The position numbers were made by a program, and so were the translations under genes. DNA of 64,000 nt, taken from NCBI GenBank assembly GCA_964351025.1, contig CAYGLV010000006.1:1-64000 (forward strand), given 5' to 3'. Shown here in pieces: positions 24,932 to 33,788 of this stretch. The notes beneath the pieces were generated by a model. It ran no database searches, had not been told where the DNA came from, and was given only the letters and a program-made list of their open reading frames with translations. The stretch is from CAYGLV01 sp964351025 (GTDB taxonomy: Bacteria > Actinomycetota > Thermoleophilia > Gaiellales > Gaiellaceae). How positions within the stretch are numbered: the stretch's first letter is position 1; each line of letters starts with the position of its first letter.

Positions 24932-26628
24932 GCATCCGGGCCGCCGACTTCCCGCCGCCCGTCGCTCCGGGCGAGTTCGTCCGCGCGCCGAGCGACCCGC
25001 CGGAGGAGCGGATCGAGGTCGGCGTCCTGATCGTCGGGGGCGGCCCGGCCGGGCTCGCCTGCGCGATCCGGCTGGGCCAGCTGCTCGAGGAGAGCCCCGA
25101 CCTCGCCGAGAAGCTCGGCGACGTGCCCGTGGCGGTGCTCGAGAAGGGCAAGCAGCCCGGCTCGCACCTCCTCTCGGGCGCGGTCGTCAACCCGCGCGCC
25201 CTGCGGACGCTCTTCAAGGGGCGCCTCTCGCTGCAGGACATCCCGACCTACGGCGAGGTGCACGGCGAGGCCGTCTACCTGCTGACGCGCGGCACCACGC
25301 TGCGCATCCCGCCGCCGCCGACGATGCGCAACCACGGCAACTACGTCGTCTCGGTCTCCGAGCTCTCCCGCTTCCTCGCCGAGCAGGCCGAGGCGCTCGG
25401 GGCGGCGATCCTGCCCGAGACCGCGGCGCAGCAGTTGCTCGTCGCCGACGGGCGCGTCCACGGCGTCCGCACCGGCGACAAGGGCCGCGGCCGCGAGGGG
25501 GAGCAGCTCGGCAACTTCGAGCCCGGCTCCGACATCGTCGCCAAGGTGACGGTGCTCGCCGAGGGGACGCAGGGCCACCTGACGAGCGCCGCCCTCGAGC
25601 GGTTCGGACTGCACGGCCCCCAACCGCAGATCTGGGAGCTGGGCGTGAAGGAGGTCTGGAAGGTCGCCAAGCCGTTGCACCACATCGTCCACACGATGGG
25701 CTGGCCGCTGCGCAAGCGCGCGAAGTACCGCGAGTTCGGCGGCTCGTTCGTCTACCCGATGGGGGAGGACATGGTCTCGCTCGGCTTCGTCGCCGGTCTC
25801 GACTCCCGCGACGTCGAGCTGTCGGTGCACGACCTCCTGCAGGAGCTGAAGACGCACAAGCTCCTCCGCAAGCTGCTCGCCGGGGGCGAGCGCGTCGCCT
25901 GGGGCGCGAAGACGATCACCGGCGGCGGGTACCACTCGCTGCCGACGTCGTTCGGCGCGCCCGGCCTCGTTCTCGCCGGGGAAGGGGCTGGGCTTGTCAA
26001 CATCCCGACCCTGAAGGGCGTCCACTACGCGATCGAATCGGGACGGCTGGCAGCGGAGGCGATCGTCCGCTCGCTCCAGCCCGGCGAGACGCCCACGCGC
26101 GTCGGCGCGTTCGCCTCCTACGACGAGGCGCTGCGCTCGGGCTACGTCGGCAAGGACCTCTGGGCGGTGCGGAACATGCGCAACGCCTTCGACAAGGGAT
26201 TCTTCGTCGGGGGCGCGCTCGCAAGCGCCATGACCTTCACGAAAGGGCGCTTTCCGCCCTTCGAGCTGCACGCCGAGGCCAACGCCGCCCAGCCGCTCCT
26301 GCGCACCGACCGCGCGTCCCGGTATCCGGCGCCGGACGGGAAGCTCACGTTCGACAAGCTCTCGTCGGTCTTCGCCTCGGGAAACCGCACACGCGACGAC
26401 CAGCCCAACCACATCCGCGTCGAGCAGCGCGTGCCGCGCGACGTTGCCGAGCTGTGGTCACGCATGTGCCCCGCGCACGTGTACGAGGTGGGGGCGGACG
26501 GTGACGACGGCCTCGTCACGCTCGAGGTCACCCCGTCGAACTGCGTCCAGTGCGGGGCCATCACAGCTCGCGGAGGGCGGCTGACCCCGCCCGAGGGCGG
26601 CTCGGGCCCCGAGTACACGCTGACGTAG
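24928..26628 (+). CDS. Electron transfer flavoprotein-ubiquinone oxidoreductase with a degenerate Fe-S site
   Basis: It passes electrons from ETF to membrane quinone. The 566-residue protein has the FAD site LIVGGGPAGLACAIRLG, GSHLLSGAVVNPRAL, GWPLRKRAKYREFGGSFVYPMG, and GEGAGLVNIPTLKGVHYAIESG. The C-terminal ferredoxin-like part has CPAHVYEV and NCVQCGAITARGG. The family's C-x2-C-x2-C lacks its third Cys and the following DIKDP is shortened by about four residues, leaving three of the four [4Fe-4S] ligands. The GTG start overlaps the etfA stop (GTGA). Confidence 0.93.
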   Translation: MSIRAADFPPPVAPGEFVRAPSDPPEERIEVGVLIVGGGPAGLACAIRLGQLLEESPDLAEKLGDVPVAVLEKGKQPGSHLLSGAVVNPRALRTLFKGRLSLQDIPTYGEVHGEAVYLLTRGTTLRIPPPPTMRNHGNYVVSVSELSRFLAEQAEALGAAILPETAAQQLLVADGRVHGVRTGDKGRGREGEQLGNFEPGSDIVAKVTVLAEGTQGHLTSAALERFGLHGPQPQIWELGVKEVWKVAKPLHHIVHTMGWPLRKRAKYREFGGSFVYPMGEDMVSLGFVAGLDSRDVELSVHDLLQELKTHKLLRKLLAGGERVAWGAKTITGGGYHSLPTSFGAPGLVLAGEGAGLVNIPTLKGVHYAIESGRLAAEAIVRSLQPGETPTRVGAFASYDEALRSGYVGKDLWAVRNMRNAFDKGFFVGGALASAMTFTKGRFPPFELHAEANAAQPLLRTDRASRYPAPDGKLTFDKLSSVFASGNRTRDDQPNHIRVEQRVPRDVAELWSRMCPAHVYEVGADGDDGLVTLEVTPSNCVQCGAITARGGRLTPPEGGSGPEYTLT

Positions 26629-26692
26629 CCTTCCCGGATGCGCGCGCCCGTGCCCGCCGGCTTCACGGACGTCGCTGCCACAATGGCCGCCC

Positions 26693-27637
26693 ATGCCTGA
26701 GCTCCTCACCCTCGACGACGTCCGCGCCGCGCGCGAACGGATTGCCGGCCGCCTGCCGCGCACACCGCTCCACTCTTCGCGCACGCTCGGCGAGCGGGTC
26801 TTCCTCAAGTGCGAGCTCTTCCAGCCGACCGGCTCCTTCAAGGTGCGCGGCGTGCTGAGCAAGCTCGCCACGCTGACCCCCGAGGAGCGCGCACGCGGCG
26901 TCGTCGGGATCTCGGCGGGCAACCACGCGCAGGCGCTCGCCTGGGGCGCGCGGCAGGAGGGGCTCGACTGCCTGATGGTGATGTACGGCGGCGCGAGCCC
27001 GCAGAAGGTCGCCGCCACGCTCGGGTACGGCGCGCACGTGGACCAGGAGGCGGACTCGCCTGCGAGCGCCTTCGACCGTCTGGACCGTGTGATCGCCGAG
27101 ACCGGCCGCGTGCTCGTCCACCCGTTCGACGATCCGGTCGTGATCGCGGGCGCCGGCACGTGCGGGCTCGAGATCGCCGAGGACCTGCCCGATGTGGACA
27201 CGGTGCTCGTCGCCTGCGGCGGAGGCGGCCTCGTCTCGGGGATCGCCGTCGCCGTCAAGGCGCTGCGCCCCGACGCCCGCGTCGTCGCCGTCGAGCCGGA
27301 GCGCTCGACCGCTCTCCGGTCGGGGCTCGAGGCGGGGAAGCCGGTGCCCGTGACCCCGGACTCGATCGCCGACGGGCTCTCCGCGCCGTTCGCGGGAAAG
27401 CACCCCGTCGCCCTCTGCGCGACCCTCGGGGTCGAGAGCATGCTCGTCTCCGAGGATGAGATCGAGGAGGCCTTCCGCTTCCTCTACCTGCGTGCCAAGC
27501 TTGCCTGCGAGCCGGCCGCGGCGGCCGCTCTCGCCCCTCTCCTGGCTGGGCGCGTGGTGGGCGGCACGACGGCAATCGTCGTCTCGGGTGGCAACGTAAG
27601 CCCCCAGACGGCCTCTGCTATCCTGGCCCGAGCATGA
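26693..27637 (+). CDS. PLP-dependent serine/threonine dehydratase-like enzyme (no ACT domain)
   Basis: The 314-residue fold-type II PLP enzyme has the PLP lysine in QPTGSFKVRGVLSKL, SAGNHAQALAWGAR, and the phosphate loop ACGGGGLVSGIA. It lacks the C-terminal regulatory domain of biosynthetic IlvA, so it resembles catabolic threonine dehydratase, serine racemase or hydroxyaspartate ammonia-lyase. Deamination of threonine would yield 2-oxobutyrate. A second, longer member with an ACT domain is at 60628. Its stop overlaps the rpmE ATG. Confidence 0.88.
   Translation: MPELLTLDDVRAARERIAGRLPRTPLHSSRTLGERVFLKCELFQPTGSFKVRGVLSKLATLTPEERARGVVGISAGNHAQALAWGARQEGLDCLMVMYGGASPQKVAATLGYGAHVDQEADSPASAFDRLDRVIAETGRVLVHPFDDPVVIAGAGTCGLEIAEDLPDVDTVLVACGGGGLVSGIAVAVKALRPDARVVAVEPERSTALRSGLEAGKPVPVTPDSIADGLSAPFAGKHPVALCATLGVESMLVSEDEIEEAFRFLYLRAKLACEPAAAAALAPLLAGRVVGGTTAIVVSGGNVSPQTASAILARA
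27619..27624 (+). promoter_or_regulatory. -10 element of rpmE (leaderless)
   Basis: TATCCT ends 9 nt before ATG 27634, inside the 3' end of the upstream gene. Confidence 0.55.
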
Positions 27638-27852
27638 AGGCCGACATCCATCCCGAGTACATGCCGACGCACGTTCGCTGCTCCTGCGGCAACGAGTTCG
27701 ACACGCGCTCGACGAAGCCCGACCTCCACGTCGAGATCTGCTCGGCCTGCCATCCGTTCTACACGGGCAAGCAGAAGCTGATGGATCAGGGCGGCCGGGT
27801 CGAGCGGTTCCAGAAGCGGCTCGAGAAGGCCGGCGGCGCGAGCCGCGGCTAG
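27634..27852 (+). CDS. rpmE: 50S ribosomal protein L31, zinc-binding type
   Basis: The 72-residue protein has the L31 pattern MKADIHPEY, CSCGNEF, then EICSACHPFYTGKQKL. Its cysteines (C-x-C and C-x2-C) mark the zinc-containing form that is released under zinc limitation in other bacteria. It opens the conserved rpmE-prfA-prmC cluster that leads into the ATP synthase genes. The start overlaps the preceding stop but has its own promoter. Confidence 0.96.
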   Translation: MKADIHPEYMPTHVRCSCGNEFDTRSTKPDLHVEICSACHPFYTGKQKLMDQGGRVERFQKRLEKAGGASRG

Positions 27853-27867
27853 CCGAACCCCTTGGCC

Positions 27868-28776
27868 ATGACGATCGGGGGTCAGGCCGTCCTCGAGGGC
27901 GTGATGATGCGAGGCCCTGCGAGTTGGGCCGTCGCGGTCCGCAAGCCCGACGGGGAGATCGCGCAGGTCGTGCGCGAGATCGCCTCGCCGATGGCGCGGC
28001 ACCGCATCCTGCGGCTGCCGGTGCTCCGCGGCGTGGTGGCGCTCGGCGAGTCGCTCGCGATCGGCTTCCGCGCACTCGCCATCTCCGCCAACTACGCCGC
28101 CGCCGAGGAGGGCGACGACGGCGAGGTGCAGACGGAGATCGGGCGCGGGCAGATCATCTTCGCCTTCGCGATCGCGATCGGCTTCGCGCTGATGCTGTTC
28201 AAGGTCACGCCGGCACTGCTCACCAACTGGCTGCCGATCGACAACACCGGCTGGTTCGTGATCGTGGAGGGGCTGATCCGCGTCACGATCTTCATCCTCT
28301 ATCTCTCGCTGATCTCGCTCCTGCCGGATCTCAGGCGTGTCTTCCAGTACCACGGCGCCGAGCACAAGGCGATCAATGCGCTCGAGGCGGGCGAGGAGCT
28401 GACCCCGGAGCGTGTGCAGAAATTTAGTTTGATCCACCCTCGTTGCGGAACAGCCTTTTTGCTCTGGGTGATGGTGATCGGCATCTTCGTGTTCGCCTTC
28501 GTCGGACGGCCATCGTGGTACTGGCTGATCACGAGCCGCGTCCTCCTGCTGCCCGTGATCGCCGGGCTCGCCTACGAGCTGATCAGGTTCGCCGGCCGTC
28601 ACCACGGGAACCGCGTGCTGATGGCGCTGCTCGCTCCGGGCCTCTGGCTGCAGCGGCTGACGACGCGCGAGCCCTCGCTCGACCAGCTCGAGGTCTCCAT
28701 CCGCGCGCTCCAGGACGTGCTCGCGCGCGAGGGCCTGCTGACGGCCGACGAGCGCAAGGTCGAGGTGATGGCGTAA
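27868..28776 (+). CDS. DUF1385 (YqhQ-like) integral membrane protein
   Basis: The 302-residue protein carries the DUF1385 hallmarks IGGQAVLEGVMMRGP at the start, FQYHGAEHKAINALEAGEELT in the centre and HPRCGTAFLLWVM after it. There are about five hydrophobic segments between 85 and 260. The conserved His/Glu/Cys set suggests a metal or catalytic site facing the membrane, but the biochemical role is unknown. ATG 27868 is preferred to the in-frame TTG 27862. The gene commonly neighbours rpmE/prfA in Firmicutes and actinobacteria. Confidence 0.88.
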   Translation: MTIGGQAVLEGVMMRGPASWAVAVRKPDGEIAQVVREIASPMARHRILRLPVLRGVVALGESLAIGFRALAISANYAAAEEGDDGEVQTEIGRGQIIFAFAIAIGFALMLFKVTPALLTNWLPIDNTGWFVIVEGLIRVTIFILYLSLISLLPDLRRVFQYHGAEHKAINALEAGEELTPERVQKFSLIHPRCGTAFLLWVMVIGIFVFAFVGRPSWYWLITSRVLLLPVIAGLAYELIRFAGRHHGNRVLMALLAPGLWLQRLTTREPSLDQLEVSIRALQDVLAREGLLTADERKVEVMA

Positions 28777-28800
28777 GTGGCCCTCCCGGCGACAGGTAGG

Positions 28801-28915
28801 GCGTCTCTGGCCCGCGATCCGCGGCGCGATACGTCGTCCTCGACTGCGCCCATGCTCGCGAGCATGGGCGCAGCCTGCGTCCTAGTCTCGCTTGCGTCTC
28901 GCAGCCCAGAGACGC
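28801..28915. repeat. 115-bp concentric inverted repeat with a perfect 30-bp palindrome at its centre
   Basis: The core 28844-28873 is a perfect 30-bp palindrome with no loop (arm CTGCGCCCATGCTCG). Outer arms GCGTCTCTGG (28801-28810) and CCAGAGACGC (28906-28915) are perfectly complementary and share the same centre. The sequence between is partly complementary (for example GCGATAC against GTCTCGC). The whole can form one long imperfect hairpin between DUF1385 and the OsmC gene. It has no U-tract; it could be a strong terminator, a palindromic mobile repeat or a structured RNA. Confidence 0.7.
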
Positions 28916-28940
28916 GAAACCGTCACCGGGATGACCACTA

Positions 28941-29390
28941 GTGCCTCGGATCGTTCGCGTTGCCCAAACCGCGTGGGAGGGAAGCCTCTCGCGCGGCTCC
29001 GGCACGGTCTCGGCGACCAGCTCGGGTGCCTTTGCCCTGCCGTTCTCGCTGCCGAGCCGCATCGGCGACCCCGGTGGGAAGACGAGCCCCGAGGAGCTGC
29101 TCGCCGCGGCCCACGCGGGCTGCTTCACGACCTCGCTTGCGGGCGAGCTCGGGACCGCCGGGACGCTGCCCGAGCGGCTCGAGGTGCGCTGCACGATCAC
29201 GATGGACGAGGTCGAGGGCAAGGGCCACCAGATCGTCCTCTCCGAGATCGAGGCGACCGGCGTCGTCCCCGGCGCCGACGAGGCGTCCTTCGCCGCCGCC
29301 GTCACGGCGGCTGATGCGGGCTGCTCGTTCTCGGCGCTCATCCGGGCGTCGGCAGAGGTTCGCGTCTCCGGCCGGCTCGAGACGACGTAG
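28941..29390 (+). CDS. OsmC-family peroxiredoxin, first copy
   Basis: The 149-residue OsmC/Ohr-family protein has TSPEELLAAAHAGCFTTSLAGEL with the peroxidatic Cys, and AADAGCSFSALI with the second Cys about 60 residues later. Such enzymes reduce organic hydroperoxides with lipoyl or thiol donors. The start is GTG 28941, with no Shine-Dalgarno. A homologue lies beyond the sensor kinase (32282), sharing the TSPEELLAAAHA block; the two flank one sensor gene. Confidence 0.88.
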   Translation: MPRIVRVAQTAWEGSLSRGSGTVSATSSGAFALPFSLPSRIGDPGGKTSPEELLAAAHAGCFTTSLAGELGTAGTLPERLEVRCTITMDEVEGKGHQIVLSEIEATGVVPGADEASFAAAVTAADAGCSFSALIRASAEVRVSGRLETT

Positions 29391-29451
29391 GCCCTCAACT
29401 TTGCGGTCCAGGGGCCGATCCCTGAGGCATGAGCCTTCGTACGGCAGCGGC

Positions 29452-32247
29452 ATGACCTGGACCGAGCGGCAAGCCCGTCTCGGCGCCCTGACCCTGCGCC
29501 TGACCGAGCCTGCGCCGGAAATCCCGGAGGGCGAGGAGCGGCGGCACGCGAGGGTGGTGTCGGTCTTCGCGCTCGCCCTCGCGGGGCTCATGCTCGCGAT
29601 CGGCTGGCTGCCGCTGGCATTCGAGGGCGCCGCGCCCTGGTGGTCGGCGACCTGGGTCGGGACGGTTGGTGCCTTCCTGGCCGTCTTCGTGGTGTCGCGA
29701 ACGGTGCGCACGAGGCTTGCCGGGCGGCTGTTCGTCCTCGCCGTCACGGCGCCCGTCGTGTTGTGGCTCGTCGGGCTCGAGCCCGACATCGCGGCCGTTG
29801 CTCTCGTCTTCCTGGTGATCCCGACCTCGATCGCGGCGGTTGTGCTGCCGCCGCGCGAAGCCCTGCCCTTCGGCGTGGTGACCATCGCCGCCGCCGCTGC
29901 CCTTGCGCCGACCGTCCTCGACGTTCCGGCCGCGCTCGCGGCGCCGGTGCTCCTCTTCCTCGTGCTCGGCACGACCCTGATCTCGCTCGTCGTCGAGGTG
30001 CGCCGGAGCGACCGGCTCCTGGCGTACGCCGTCGTGCGGGAGCTGGCGGAGAGTCGCGAGGGTTTCAGGGGCCTCTTCGACGACTCGATCGTTGCCGTGT
30101 TGTTGCAGGAGCACGGCGAGCTGATCGCCGCTAACCAGGCACTCGCGGACCTCCTCGGCTACGACCGGCCGGCAGATCTGATCGGGAAGAGCGTGCTCGG
30201 CTTTCTGGCGGAGGAGTGCCGGGAGACAGCGGCGAGGCACATGACCTCCGACACTCTGTCGGGGTACGACCTGACCCTGGTCCGGCGCGACGGCTCGTTC
30301 GTGAGCGTCGAAGCGCAGGGCAAGCCGCTCGCCTACGAGGGGCGGACGGTGCGCCTGTCGACTGTCCGCGACGTCACCGCCGAGCGGGAGGCGCAGGAGC
30401 GCCTCGGCCTCGCGCTCGAGGCGGGCCGGATGGGAACCTGGGAATGGGACGTGCACGGTGGCTCCATGCGCTGGACGGGCGAGCACGCGCCGGTCTTCAT
30501 GAGCGGGGCAGGCTCGCTCGGCGCGGTGTTCGACGCGATTCACGAGAGCGACCGCACGGCGGTGATCTCGACCTTCGAACGCGCACTCGAAACCGGGGAG
30601 GACTCGGAGGTCGAGTACCGGGTCATCCAGCCCGACGGGTCGGTGGAGTGGGTCGTTTCGACCGGCCGGCCGGTCTTCGACGAGAACGGCCTTGCCGTCC
30701 GCATGGTGGGAGTGGTGCGCGTCGTCACAGAGCGCCGCGCGGCCGAGGAGCGCTACCGCGAGCTGTTCGAGAACGCGAACGACGCCGTGCTCACGATCGA
30801 CCTCGAGTGGCGCGTCACCTCCGTCAACCGGGCGGGGGAGGCGCTGCTCGGACGCGACCGCGAGGAGATCGTCGGCAGGCCGGCCATCGACTTCGTCTCG
30901 CCCGAGTACCGCGAGCTGGCGGCCGAGCAGTCGCGGCTCAAGCTCTCGGGCGAGGCCGTGACGACCGACTACGAGCTGGAGGTCCTGACTCCCGGGGGCG
31001 GGCGCGTTGCGGCCGAGATGAGCACTCGGCTGATCCGTGAGGGCGAACGGCCCGTCGGCTATCACGCGATCATCCGCGACGTCAGCGGCCGCAAGGCTCT
31101 CGAAGTGCAGCTCCGGCAGGCGCAACGTCTGGAAGTGGTCGGCCGTCTTGCGGGCGGCATCGCGCACGACTTCAACAACATCCTGACCGCGATCGACGGC
31201 TACAACGACCTGCTTCTGCACAGTCTCGATCCCGACGACGCGCGCCGGTTCGACGCGCTCGAGGTGAAGCGGGCCGCCGAGCGTGCGGCCGACCTGACGC
31301 GACAGCTGCTCGCGTTCAGCCGCCTCCAGGTGCTCCAGCCGCAGGTGCTCGATCTGAACGACATCGTGCGCGACTTGGAGTCGCTGCTGCGGCGAACGCT
31401 CGGCGAGGACATCTCCCTCGAGACCGCATCTGTGGCGACTCCCGCGTTTGTGAGAGCTGACCGCGGCCAGCTCGAACAGGTCCTGCTGAACCTCGTCGTC
31501 AACGCCCGCGATGCGATGCCGCACGGTGGCCGGATCGCGATCGAGACGGCAACGATCGCGCTCGCCGGGTCTTTCGCCGAGACACTCGAGCTGTCGCCCG
31601 GCGCGTACATCGAGCTCACGGTTCGCGACACGGGCTCAGGCATGGACGAGGCAACGCGGGCGCAGGTGTTCGAGCCCTTCTTCACCACGAAGCCGAGCGG
31701 CGAGGGCACGGGCCTCGGGCTCGCCACCGCGTACGGCATCGTCCGCCAGAGCGGGGGGCAGATCCGGGTCGAGAGCGAGCCGGGTCGCGGCTCGTCGTTC
31801 CACGTCCTCCTGCCGGCGGCGCCCGCCGGCGAGGAGGTACCTGCCGGGCTCCGCGAGCGTGGGGACTCGGAGAACGGCAGCGAGACGCTGTTGCTCGTCG
31901 AGGACGAGGACATGGTGCGCCGGCTTGCTCGGCTGACGCTCGAGCGGCGCGGCTATCGCGTGCTGGAGGCTGCGGGAGGAGACGAGGCGCTCCGACTCGC
32001 TGCCGAGTTCGACGAGCCGATCCACCTCCTGCTCACGGACGTCGTCATGCCCGGGATGAACGGCCGCGCGCTCGCCGAGCACCTGCAGGCGAAGCGGCCC
32101 GAGACGCGCGTGCTCTTCATGTCGGGCTACCCGGACGACGCGATCGTCCGCTACGGCATCTCCGAGGCAGACGTGGCGTTCCTGGAGAAGCCGTTCTCGT
32201 CCGGCGACCTCGCCGAGAAGGTGCGCGAGGTGCTCGACGCCGCGTAG
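29452..32247 (+). CDS. Hybrid sensor histidine kinase with membrane domain, PAS repeats and receiver
   Basis: The 931-residue protein has about five N-terminal membrane helices (residues ~42-185) and then three PAS-like units (~205-320, 320-430, 430-545). The dimerisation/phosphoacceptor helix is VVGRLAGGIAHDFNNILTAIDGY. The ATPase has LLNLVVNARDAM, DTGSGM and GTGLGLATAYGIV. The C-terminal receiver has VEDEDMVRRL, LLLTDVVMPGMNG with the acceptor Asp, and FLEKPF. The receiver is fused and no DNA-binding regulator adjoins, so output must go through a phosphorelay or protein contact. ATG 29452 is chosen; upstream in-frame sequence overlaps the OsmC gene out of frame. Confidence 0.9.
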   Translation: MTWTERQARLGALTLRLTEPAPEIPEGEERRHARVVSVFALALAGLMLAIGWLPLAFEGAAPWWSATWVGTVGAFLAVFVVSRTVRTRLAGRLFVLAVTAPVVLWLVGLEPDIAAVALVFLVIPTSIAAVVLPPREALPFGVVTIAAAAALAPTVLDVPAALAAPVLLFLVLGTTLISLVVEVRRSDRLLAYAVVRELAESREGFRGLFDDSIVAVLLQEHGELIAANQALADLLGYDRPADLIGKSVLGFLAEECRETAARHMTSDTLSGYDLTLVRRDGSFVSVEAQGKPLAYEGRTVRLSTVRDVTAEREAQERLGLALEAGRMGTWEWDVHGGSMRWTGEHAPVFMSGAGSLGAVFDAIHESDRTAVISTFERALETGEDSEVEYRVIQPDGSVEWVVSTGRPVFDENGLAVRMVGVVRVVTERRAAEERYRELFENANDAVLTIDLEWRVTSVNRAGEALLGRDREEIVGRPAIDFVSPEYRELAAEQSRLKLSGEAVTTDYELEVLTPGGGRVAAEMSTRLIREGERPVGYHAIIRDVSGRKALEVQLRQAQRLEVVGRLAGGIAHDFNNILTAIDGYNDLLLHSLDPDDARRFDALEVKRAAERAADLTRQLLAFSRLQVLQPQVLDLNDIVRDLESLLRRTLGEDISLETASVATPAFVRADRGQLEQVLLNLVVNARDAMPHGGRIAIETATIALAGSFAETLELSPGAYIELTVRDTGSGMDEATRAQVFEPFFTTKPSGEGTGLGLATAYGIVRQSGGQIRVESEPGRGSSFHVLLPAAPAGEEVPAGLRERGDSENGSETLLLVEDEDMVRRLARLTLERRGYRVLEAAGGDEALRLAAEFDEPIHLLLTDVVMPGMNGRALAEHLQAKRPETRVLFMSGYPDDAIVRYGISEADVAFLEKPFSSGDLAEKVREVLDAA

Positions 32248-32281
32248 CCTGTGGGGGTTACGGCGAACAGGAGGGATGCGC

Positions 32282-32716
32282 ATGGCCACGGAACGGACGG
32301 CTTCGGTCACCTGGCACGGTGACCTGATGAGCGGCAGCGGCACGATCGATTCGGTGAGCAGCGGCGCCTTCGGCGGACTGGGCGTCTCCTGGCCGGCGCG
32401 GGCCGAGGAGCCGGACGGGCTGACGAGCCCCGAGGAGCTGCTCGCAGCGGCGCACGCGGCGTGCTTCTCGATGGCGCTCTCGCACGCACTGGCGGGGGCA
32501 GGGACGCCGCCGGTGAGCCTCCAGACCTCGGCCACGGTGACGTTCGTGCCGGGCACGGGGATCACGAACATCGCGCTCAAGGTGGCCGGCAACGTGCCGG
32601 GCGTGGACGAGCCGGGCTTCCGCGAGGCGGCTGCGGCTGCGAAAGACGGGTGCCCGGTCTCGAAGGCCCTCACAGGCGTGCCCGAGCTCACGGTCGAAGC
32701 GCAGCTCGAGCGCTAG
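32282..32716 (+). CDS. OsmC-family peroxiredoxin, second copy
   Basis: The 144-residue OsmC-like protein has TSPEELLAAAHAACFSMALSHAL (peroxidatic Cys) and AAKDGCPVSKAL (second Cys). ATG 32282 is preferred to ATG 32276 because AGGAGGG then has normal spacing instead of touching the start codon. It follows the hybrid kinase by 34 bp and precedes prfA by 9 bp. The clear Shine-Dalgarno implies translation from a kinase read-through or leader-bearing transcript. Confidence 0.87.
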   Translation: MATERTASVTWHGDLMSGSGTIDSVSSGAFGGLGVSWPARAEEPDGLTSPEELLAAAHAACFSMALSHALAGAGTPPVSLQTSATVTFVPGTGITNIALKVAGNVPGVDEPGFREAAAAAKDGCPVSKALTGVPELTVEAQLER

Positions 32717-32725
32717 CAGCGTCCG

Positions 32726-33778
32726 ATGGCCGGCATCGAGGCACTCATCGAGGAGCTCGAGCGCTCCTACACCGAGACCCGGGAGCGCATGAGCGACCCC
32801 GCCGTCTACAACGACCACCGCGAGGCGGCCGACGTGGGCCGGCGCCTCAAGGGCCTCGAGAGCGTGTACCGGCTGAGCCAGGAATGGCGGCAGGCCGGTG
32901 CAGACCTGGCTGCCGCCAAGGGCGATCCGGAGCTGACGCCCATGACCGCCGACCTCGAGCTCGAGCTGGCGCGCCTCGAGGACGAGTTGCGCGCCGGTCT
33001 TGTCGAGCGGGATCCGGCCGACTCCCGCGACGTGATCATCGAGATCCGGCAGGGCGTGGGCGGTGACGAGGCGGCACTGTGGGCCGGCGATGTCTACCGC
33101 ATGCTCACGCGCTACGCGGAGCACCGCGGGTTCAAGACGGAGCTGCTGTCGGCGAACGAGAGCGAGACCGGTGGCTTCAAGGAGGTCGTCTTCGCGGTCA
33201 AGGGCGACGCGGCCTTCTCGGTCTTCAAGTGGGAGGGCGGCACGCACCGCGTCCAGCGCGTCCCCGAAACCGAGTCGCAGGGGCGCATCCACACCTCCAC
33301 GGCGACCGTCGCCGTGATGCCCGAGGCCGAGGATGTCGAGATCGAAGTGGAGGACAAGGATCTCAAGATCGACGTGTATCGCTCGACCGGCCCGGGCGGG
33401 CAGAGCGTCAATACGACCGACTCCGCCGTCCGGATCACTCACGTCCCGAGCGGAATCGTCGTCTCGATGCAGGACGAGAAGTCGCAGCTCCAGAACAAGA
33501 CGAAAGCCCTGCGCGTGCTCCGCGCGCGCCTCTACGAGGCCGAGCGCGAGCGCCAGCAGGCCAGCCAGGCCGCGACGCGCCGCTCCCAGATCGGCAGCGG
33601 CGAGCGGGCCGAGAAGATCCGGACCTACAACTTCGCCGAGAACCGGCTCACCGATCATCGGGTCAAGCTGACCGTGCACCGGCTCGACCAGATCCTGCAG
33701 GGAGGCGACCTGACGGAGTTCACCGAGGCGTTGCAGGCCGAGGAGCGCCAGCTCGCTCTCGAGTCGGCATCGGTGTGA
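32726..33778 (+). CDS. prfA: Peptide chain release factor 1
   Basis: It reads UAA and UAG and triggers peptide release. The 350-residue protein has the catalytic GPGGQSVNTTDSAVRITHVPSGIVV (GGQ), RVPETESQGRIHTSTATVAVMPE around the P-x-T anticodon-like region that separates RF1 from RF2, and TYNFAENRLTDHRVKLT at the C-terminus. The conserved partner prmC, which methylates the GGQ glutamine, follows after one inserted exported-protein gene. Confidence 0.96.
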   Translation: MAGIEALIEELERSYTETRERMSDPAVYNDHREAADVGRRLKGLESVYRLSQEWRQAGADLAAAKGDPELTPMTADLELELARLEDELRAGLVERDPADSRDVIIEIRQGVGGDEAALWAGDVYRMLTRYAEHRGFKTELLSANESETGGFKEVVFAVKGDAAFSVFKWEGGTHRVQRVPETESQGRIHTSTATVAVMPEAEDVEIEVEDKDLKIDVYRSTGPGGQSVNTTDSAVRITHVPSGIVVSMQDEKSQLQNKTKALRVLRARLYEAERERQQASQAATRRSQIGSGERAEKIRTYNFAENRLTDHRVKLTVHRLDQILQGGDLTEFTEALQAEERQLALESASV

Positions 33779-33788
33779 GATCGGGGTT

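Noticed and set aside
24880..26412. Very long antisense open frame opposite the ETF-quinone oxidoreductase (and others, e.g. 29395-31524, 42536-44530, 54373-57396 on the minus strand)
   Set aside because: They mirror well-identified plus-strand genes, have low-complexity Arg/Ala/Gly/Leu composition with no domain motifs, and are expected by chance in DNA this GC-rich. One even runs through the N gap.
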